The translations under genes were made by a program, and so were the position numbers. This document shows positions 14,031-18,443 of a stretch of 18,443 nt of DNA, one piece after another. A model generated the notes under the pieces. It had not been told where the DNA came from. It saw only the letters and a program-made list of their open reading frames with translations, and did not search any database. This DNA comes from an uncultured Rhodobiaceae bacterium (GTDB lineage: Archaea; Thermoplasmatota; Poseidoniia; Poseidoniales; Poseidoniaceae): NCBI GenBank assembly GCA_937911445.1, contig CALDQY010000007.1:1-18443 (forward strand), in the 5' to 3' direction. Within the stretch, counting starts at the first letter, position 1, and every line of letters starts with the position of its first letter.

Positions 14031-16295
14031 ATGGGCGGCACATCAGAAACAATCAGTTCAACATTCATTGAGTATGCAATTTTCATCGTTCTCTTACCGA
14101 TGCTTGCATTCCCAATCATTCTCTTCCTAGGACACATCTTCAATGGAAACCAAACGTGGGTGAAGTCGGCAAAGGAAGGAGGGCTCATCGCTCTTCCAAT
14201 CATGGTTGCAAGTTTTGTGCTCTCCATGCTCCTGATTTCCGAATTCATAGGAAAGGGTACAGGAGGACACTACATCGGTGACTGGCTCTCCTTTGGATGG
14301 TTTAGTGCTGATGGCCTCAGAATCGAAGGAAAGGCCTTCGGTATCGGTATTTACATCGATCACATCACGGTGATGCTGCTCTTCGTCGCCTCCTTCCTAT
14401 GTATGCTCATCAATATCTTCAGCATTGGCTACATGAACACCGACCCGGTCAACGACAACCGAAACCACCGCTTCTACGCTGAGTTCGTTCTGTTTTGTTC
14501 AGGTATGCTTGGAATGGTTCTCGCTGATTCCTTCCTTTGGCTGTTCATCTTTTGGGAATTGATGGGTCTTTGTTCCTATCTTCTCATCGGATTCTACTAC
14601 GAAAAGCCAAGTGCAGCTTATGCAGCAAAGAAGGCGTTCCTCACAACACGCGTTGGTGACGTCTTCCTCGTTATCGGATTGGTCATGCTGTGGAACCTTT
14701 TCGGTTCGCTGGATTATGCAGATGTCTTCAACAAGGATTTGATTGCCAATGCCGATCCAGGACAACTCCAACTTGCTCTCGGAATGATGTTCATTGGAGC
14801 TGTCGGTAAGTCTGCGCAATTCCCACTTCACGTCTGGCTTCCAGATGCAATGGAAGGTCCTACCCCTGTTTCTGCACTCATTCACGCAGCGACCATGGTC
14901 AACGCAGGTCTCTACCTCGTTGCACGCATGTTCCCATTCTTTGGTGCAGAAGCTATGCAAGGAGAACTGGTCGACCTTGCTTTCATCATAGCCGTCATCG
15001 GTGGAATTACTGCTGTCATGGCTGCAGCCATTGCCTTCGTCCAGGACGATTTGAAGAAGGTCCTTGCGTATTCGACCATGAGTCAACTTGCCTACATCTT
15101 CACCGGTCTTGGTGCGGCCCTGTGGCTTGCCAACTCGCTTGATTGGCATCATGACAGCAAGGCTCACGATATCGTTGTGGTTGCCTTCGGTGCAGCACTC
15201 TTCCATCTCTTCAACCACGCTATGGCCAAGGGAATGCTGTTCATGGCAAGCGGTTCAGTCATTCACGAAATGCATCATGCCCACCACGATTTGCATCATC
15301 ACGACGACCATGACGACCACGGTGACGATCACCACGATGACCATCATGACGACCATTTCGATGCTCAATCCATGGAGAACATGGGCGGACTTGCTTCAAA
15401 GATGCCAATCACTGCAACAGCGATGTTGGTCGGTTCAGCATCCATCATGGGGTTGCCATTAATCGGTGGATTCTGGTCAAAGGAAGGCATTATCGCCAAC
15501 ACATGGCGCGTCGCACTCGAGGACCCACGCTTCTTCCTACCAGCTGCTTGTGTTCTTCTTGGAGCAGCCATGACCGGTTTCTACATGTCACGAATGTGGT
15601 TCAAGACGTTTGCAGGCAAGCCAAAGACAGAGGTTGCAGCAAAGGTTCACGAACACACACCATGGATTCCGATTCCACTCGTTACCCTCACATTCGTATC
15701 GCTTTCAAGCGTCATACTTGCTGGAATGATGTTCACGCACTGGGCCGGTGAACCAGATGGCGGCTATGCCTTCTTCAGCAAGAAAGGTATGCTCAAGGGT
15801 CTCATCTACGAGTTTGAGCACGTCTTCGTCAACTCCGATCCATTCTTCTTTGTTCTGACCTACGTGGCCATCTTCATTGGTGCCATTGTTGGTCCGGGAA
15901 TGGCCATGGCACTTTATGGTGGCTCGCTCGAAGATGGCGAGAAGGCCAAGCCATGGATGCAACCAATCATCAACCTCTCCTCCCGAGTCAACGCAAAGCG
16001 TGGATTCGACAATAGTGCATGGGCCAATTCGGGCCTTTCCAATGCGCTGAAGGAACGTCTGTACTTCGATAAATGGTACGATACAGCCATGCTCAAACTT
16101 GTAGCTGGCTTTGCTAACATCAGCGCAGCATTCGACCGTAACGTCGTTGATGGAACCATCAAGACGATTGAATCGACATCTCAGAAACTTTCGACTCAGG
16201 TTCGTCGTTTAACGACAGGATCGGCTCGTGATTACATCATGATGGCAGCCTTAGGTGTCCTTGTCATCTACTTGCTCTTGGAGGTGATGATTTGA
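14031..16295 (+). CDS. nuoL: Complex I subunit L (NuoL/ND5), distal antiporter-like proton pump
   Basis: Distal Mrp-antiporter-like subunit of the membrane arm, 754 aa against about 610 in E. coli. Pump residues are visible: Glu176 (FWELMGLCSYLL), Lys260 (GAVGKSAQFP), then LHVWLPDAMEGPTPVSALIH (267-286) and LKKVLAYSTMSQ. HLFNHAMAKGMLFMA precedes an unusual His/Asp-rich loop at 412-442 (15 His and 11 Asp in 31 residues) in place of the usual short loop before MGGL. The C-terminal part has the lateral-helix signature (RLYFDKWYDTAML to RRLTTGSARDYIM) and a final anchoring helix, so the subunit is complete. The segment around 595-640 (DGGYAFFSKKGMLKG) adds to the length. nuoM starts inside the last codon overlap (TTGA). 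Confidence 0.97.
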   Translation: MGGTSETISSTFIEYAIFIVLLPMLAFPIILFLGHIFNGNQTWVKSAKEGGLIALPIMVASFVLSMLLISEFIGKGTGGHYIGDWLSFGWFSADGLRIEGKAFGIGIYIDHITVMLLFVASFLCMLINIFSIGYMNTDPVNDNRNHRFYAEFVLFCSGMLGMVLADSFLWLFIFWELMGLCSYLLIGFYYEKPSAAYAAKKAFLTTRVGDVFLVIGLVMLWNLFGSLDYADVFNKDLIANADPGQLQLALGMMFIGAVGKSAQFPLHVWLPDAMEGPTPVSALIHAATMVNAGLYLVARMFPFFGAEAMQGELVDLAFIIAVIGGITAVMAAAIAFVQDDLKKVLAYSTMSQLAYIFTGLGAALWLANSLDWHHDSKAHDIVVVAFGAALFHLFNHAMAKGMLFMASGSVIHEMHHAHHDLHHHDDHDDHGDDHHDDHHDDHFDAQSMENMGGLASKMPITATAMLVGSASIMGLPLIGGFWSKEGIIANTWRVALEDPRFFLPAACVLLGAAMTGFYMSRMWFKTFAGKPKTEVAAKVHEHTPWIPIPLVTLTFVSLSSVILAGMMFTHWAGEPDGGYAFFSKKGMLKGLIYEFEHVFVNSDPFFFVLTYVAIFIGAIVGPGMAMALYGGSLEDGEKAKPWMQPIINLSSRVNAKRGFDNSAWANSGLSNALKERLYFDKWYDTAMLKLVAGFANISAAFDRNVVDGTIKTIESTSQKLSTQVRRLTTGSARDYIMMAALGVLVIYLLLEVMI
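16281..16287 (+). promoter_or_regulatory. Shine-Dalgarno deciding the TTG start of nuoM
   Basis: GAGGTGA four bases before the TTG at 16292. That TTG overlaps the nuoL stop (TTGA). No ATG lies at a suitable distance, and the first in-frame ATG is seven codons downstream. Confidence 0.68.
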
Positions 16296-17854
16296 ACATT
16301 GATTACCTCTCAATGATGGTCATCCTACCGATTCTTGCGAGCATCTTCCTGCTGATTCTGACCTCTCGTCTCAACCCAGCGGCGCGTGCAAAGTTTGACG
16401 CTCCTGTTCGAATGGCTGCTTTCATCATCTCTCTGGCAATGTTTGCTGTTGCTACGTTGATGTTCTTGGGTCAAATCGGTGATGTTGGATGGAACGACAT
16501 GGAATTCAATACGTTTGAATTCCAAGAGTCCTATGTTTGGATTGAACAACTCCGTATCACATGGACAGTCGGTGTTGACGGACTCTCCTTCCCAATGGTT
16601 TGGTTGACAACGCTGTTGATGCCAATCACCATCATAGCGACATGGAACGAGAAAGCAGGTGCAACCTACTTCCCACTGATGCTCATGCTCGGTGGTGCAC
16701 TGATTGGTGTATTCGTCGCACTTGACATGTTCATGTTCTACGTCTTCTGGGAATTGACACTTATTCCAATGTTCTTCATGATTCTCAAGTGGGGTGGAAA
16801 GGACCGAAAGTACGCGGCTCAGAAGTTCTTCATCTACACCTTTACAGCATCCGTTATCATGCTTCTCGGTTTGCTGACGATGTACTTCTTGATGGATACG
16901 CAAACCTTCAACATGCAAGAGATGGTCGTACAAGCGAGCGGTGCAAACGCAAGCGGTGTCTGGCTTGGTCTTGAAGTTCAGAAAATCCTCTTCATCATGC
17001 TCATGCTTGGGTTCCTTGTGAAACTCCCAGCAGCACCGTTCCACACATGGCTTCCTGATGCGCACGTTCAGGCACCAACCGGTGGATCGATGATGCTGGC
17101 AGGTGTCATGTTGAAGATGGGTGCCTACGGTATGTTCCGTTTACCAATCTCTCTGTTCCCTCATGCATTGGAGGAATTCCAATTCATCATCATGATGATT
17201 GGATTGGTTTCACTGGTTTGGGGAGCCATTGTTTGTCTTGGACAAACCAACCTCAAGAAGATGGTTGCATATTCCTCCGTATCGCACATGGGTGTTATCC
17301 TGTTGGGTATTGCAAGTATGCAACCACTGGGTTGGGCTGCAGCGCTCTTCATGATGTTCGCTCACGGAATCATCAGCCCAATGCTCTTCGCCGTTTGTGG
17401 TGCCTTCAAACACCACTATCACAGCATGGAGATTGGGGCTATGCGAGGTATGGCCAAGCATTCACCATGGCTTGCGACAAGCATGATGTTTGGTTGGATG
17501 GCTTCACTCGGTCTTCCATTGCTTGCAGGTTTCGTTGCTGAATTGATGCTGATGGTTGCATATTGGTACGCCTATGGATGGTGGATCATCTTCCCAGGTC
17601 TTGTCCTTGCTATTACCGCTGCGTACTATCTTTGGTCCATGCAGCGAACCATCTTCGAAGGTGGTGAAGCAACACAACCTCCAGAAAGCCTCCATGGTGA
17701 ACCGGTCCCAGATATTGACAATTCCGAGAAGATTGCCATGCTTCTTCTTGCAGCTTTCACTATCCTCTTTGGTATCATGCCATGGATCTTCCTCGACATG
17801 ATGGACATGTGGACTCGAAGCGCTATGGCGTTCCTTGGCTTGGGAGGTGCCTGA
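16292..17854 (+). CDS. nuoM: Complex I subunit M (NuoM/ND4), antiporter-like proton pump
   Basis: Middle antiporter-like subunit of the membrane arm, 520 aa, normal length. The pump residues line up with E. coli NuoM at a constant offset of +10: Glu154 (VFWELTLIPMF), Lys244 (GFLVKLPAAPF) and Lys275 (GVMLKMGAYGM). Other signatures are VGVDGLSFPMV (93-103), HTWLPDAHVQAPTGGS (251-266) and MVAYSSVSHMGVILLG. About fourteen hydrophobic helices are apparent. It starts at TTG with GAGGTGA just upstream and overlaps the nuoL stop, which suggests coupled and possibly tuned translation relative to NuoL. GGAGGTG near its end serves nuoN, which starts one base after the stop. Confidence 0.97.
   Translation: MNIDYLSMMVILPILASIFLLILTSRLNPAARAKFDAPVRMAAFIISLAMFAVATLMFLGQIGDVGWNDMEFNTFEFQESYVWIEQLRITWTVGVDGLSFPMVWLTTLLMPITIIATWNEKAGATYFPLMLMLGGALIGVFVALDMFMFYVFWELTLIPMFFMILKWGGKDRKYAAQKFFIYTFTASVIMLLGLLTMYFLMDTQTFNMQEMVVQASGANASGVWLGLEVQKILFIMLMLGFLVKLPAAPFHTWLPDAHVQAPTGGSMMLAGVMLKMGAYGMFRLPISLFPHALEEFQFIIMMIGLVSLVWGAIVCLGQTNLKKMVAYSSVSHMGVILLGIASMQPLGWAAALFMMFAHGIISPMLFAVCGAFKHHYHSMEIGAMRGMAKHSPWLATSMMFGWMASLGLPLLAGFVAELMLMVAYWYAYGWWIIFPGLVLAITAAYYLWSMQRTIFEGGEATQPPESLHGEPVPDIDNSEKIAMLLLAAFTILFGIMPWIFLDMMDMWTRSAMAFLGLGGA
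17843..17849 (+). promoter_or_regulatory. Shine-Dalgarno for nuoN
   Basis: GGAGGTG inside the last codons of nuoM, six bases before the nuoN ATG at 17856. Confidence 0.72.
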
Positions 17855-17855
17855 T

Positions 17856-18443
17856 ATGTCGACTGAAAATGACTTTGATATGGACATGATAGAAACGCTC
17901 GGTCCTGAATTCACTGTGTTTGTCGGACTGCTTCTCATCATGGTCGTTCCAAACCTTGGAAACGGTACCTTCCGTATCCCAGGAACATCCATCCGATTGC
18001 CTTGGTTCCTTGGTGGTACACGTTTCAAAGCCGTTGCATCACCACGACTTCCTGGTCTCCTTGCTGTCCTTACAATGGCCTTGGCATTGTTCCAAGTCAT
18101 TTGGTACCTTCTTGATGCCACGCCAGCAGACGGACAGGACATCATGGCTGGTGGCCTCTTCATCTTCAAGGTGAACATGTTCTCACGCATCTTCGAAGCC
18201 ATCTTCTTTGCAGCATTGCTTCTTGCGGCCATTGCATCCTTAGACCGATTACCAATTGGCTCACAAAAGAGCGATGATATCGATGTGTTGTTCAACAACC
18301 GTCGACAAGCGGATTTCTACATCTTGATGTTGACTTCAGCGCTCGGAATGAGCGTTGTTGCCCTCGCTCAAGACATGTTTGTCTTGTTCGTTGGATTGGA
18401 ACTTGCTTCGTTCTCAACCTACATTCTCGTTGCCTTCCACAAG
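17856..18443 (+). CDS. nuoN: Complex I subunit N (NuoN/ND2), 3' truncated by the window edge
   Basis: Antiporter-like subunit nearest the junction; the first 196 codons are open to the right edge with no stop. Translation gives an acidic N-terminus (MSTENDFDMDMIETLGPE), a first helix, then an extended hydrophilic stretch of about 35 residues (NLGNGTFRIPGTSIRLP and on) before the second helix. QADFYILMLTSALGMSVVALAQD leads into LFVGLELASFSTYILVAF, the family signature containing the conserved TM5 glutamate (LELASFSTY). The upstream SD and one-base gap to nuoM support the ATG at 17856. The rest of the gene, including the Lys residues of the pump, lies outside the window. It is likely the last core gene, by comparison with the usual nuo order. 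Confidence 0.94.
   Translation, partial: MSTENDFDMDMIETLGPEFTVFVGLLLIMVVPNLGNGTFRIPGTSIRLPWFLGGTRFKAVASPRLPGLLAVLTMALALFQVIWYLLDATPADGQDIMAGGLFIFKVNMFSRIFEAIFFAALLLAAIASLDRLPIGSQKSDDIDVLFNNRRQADFYILMLTSALGMSVVALAQDMFVLFVGLELASFSTYILVAFHK

Noticed and set aside
15264..15356. DNA tandem repeat or CRISPR-like array at the His/Asp codons.
   Set aside because: The units are degenerate, in frame and explained by the His/Asp-rich protein loop; there are no spacers or conserved repeats.
17504..18298. A 264-codon minus-strand ORF across nuoM/nuoN.
   Set aside because: Antisense to conserved membrane subunits, with low-complexity Met/Lys/Ser-rich translation and no SD.

Overview
The window reads as a moderate-GC euryarchaeal chromosome segment. 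It is most likely a planktonic Thermoplasmatota lineage such as Marine Group II (Candidatus Poseidoniales). This assignment is an inference from three things: a complex I gene set with a split NuoJ and no NuoE/F/G, large secreted membrane-anchored beta-sandwich proteins, and strong GAGGTGA-type ribosome binding sites. No rRNA or other taxonomic marker is present.

Region 1 (1-6565, + strand) holds two tandem cell-surface genes. The first is a subtilisin-family (S8) protease entering from the left edge. It has a full Asp/His/Ser triad, a CARDB module, further beta-sandwich domains, one transmembrane helix and a short cysteine-rich tail predicted to be cytoplasmic. The second is a 954-residue protein with a signal peptide, several repeats of the NEW3/COG1470-like 'N-x-G-N' beta-sandwich type, a Ca-binding-like Asp loop and a C-terminal membrane anchor.

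Region 2 (6587-7429) holds a small minus-strand operon: a 77-residue Lys/Cys-rich protein followed by a flavodoxin-domain protein that starts at TTG. A roughly 145-bp divergent control region separates it from region 3.

Region 3 (7430-18443, + strand, running off the right edge) is a tightly packed respiratory complex I operon in the order nuoA-B-C-D-H-I-J1-J2-K-L-M-N. It encodes the quinone module (B, C, D, I, H) and the membrane proton-pumping arm (A, J, K, L, M, N). No NADH-oxidising module (NuoE/F/G) is visible, so the electron donor is unknown; in Fpo-type enzymes it is F420H2 or ferredoxin. Genes are separated by a few bases or overlap as ATGA/TTGA. At five junctions the stop codon of one gene is the first three bases of the next gene's Shine-Dalgarno sequence (TGAGGTGA or TGAGGTGG), so strong translational coupling is expected.

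The most unusual material is inside the complex I subunits. NuoI has a long insert between its two Fe-S motifs, containing a Tudor/SH3-like stretch, and a C-terminal helix-hairpin-helix-like domain on a charged linker. NuoH has an insert of about 57 residues in the loop after its first helix. NuoL has a His/Asp-rich loop. NuoA lacks the usual Glu of its FDVE motif. NuoD keeps Cys residues where [NiFe] hydrogenases have nickel ligands. The NuoH and NuoI inserts both belong to subunits at the quinone-site junction, which suggests a remodelled complex I. No CRISPR array, mobile element, tRNA or rRNA was seen, and there is no gene-free stretch longer than about 150 bases.
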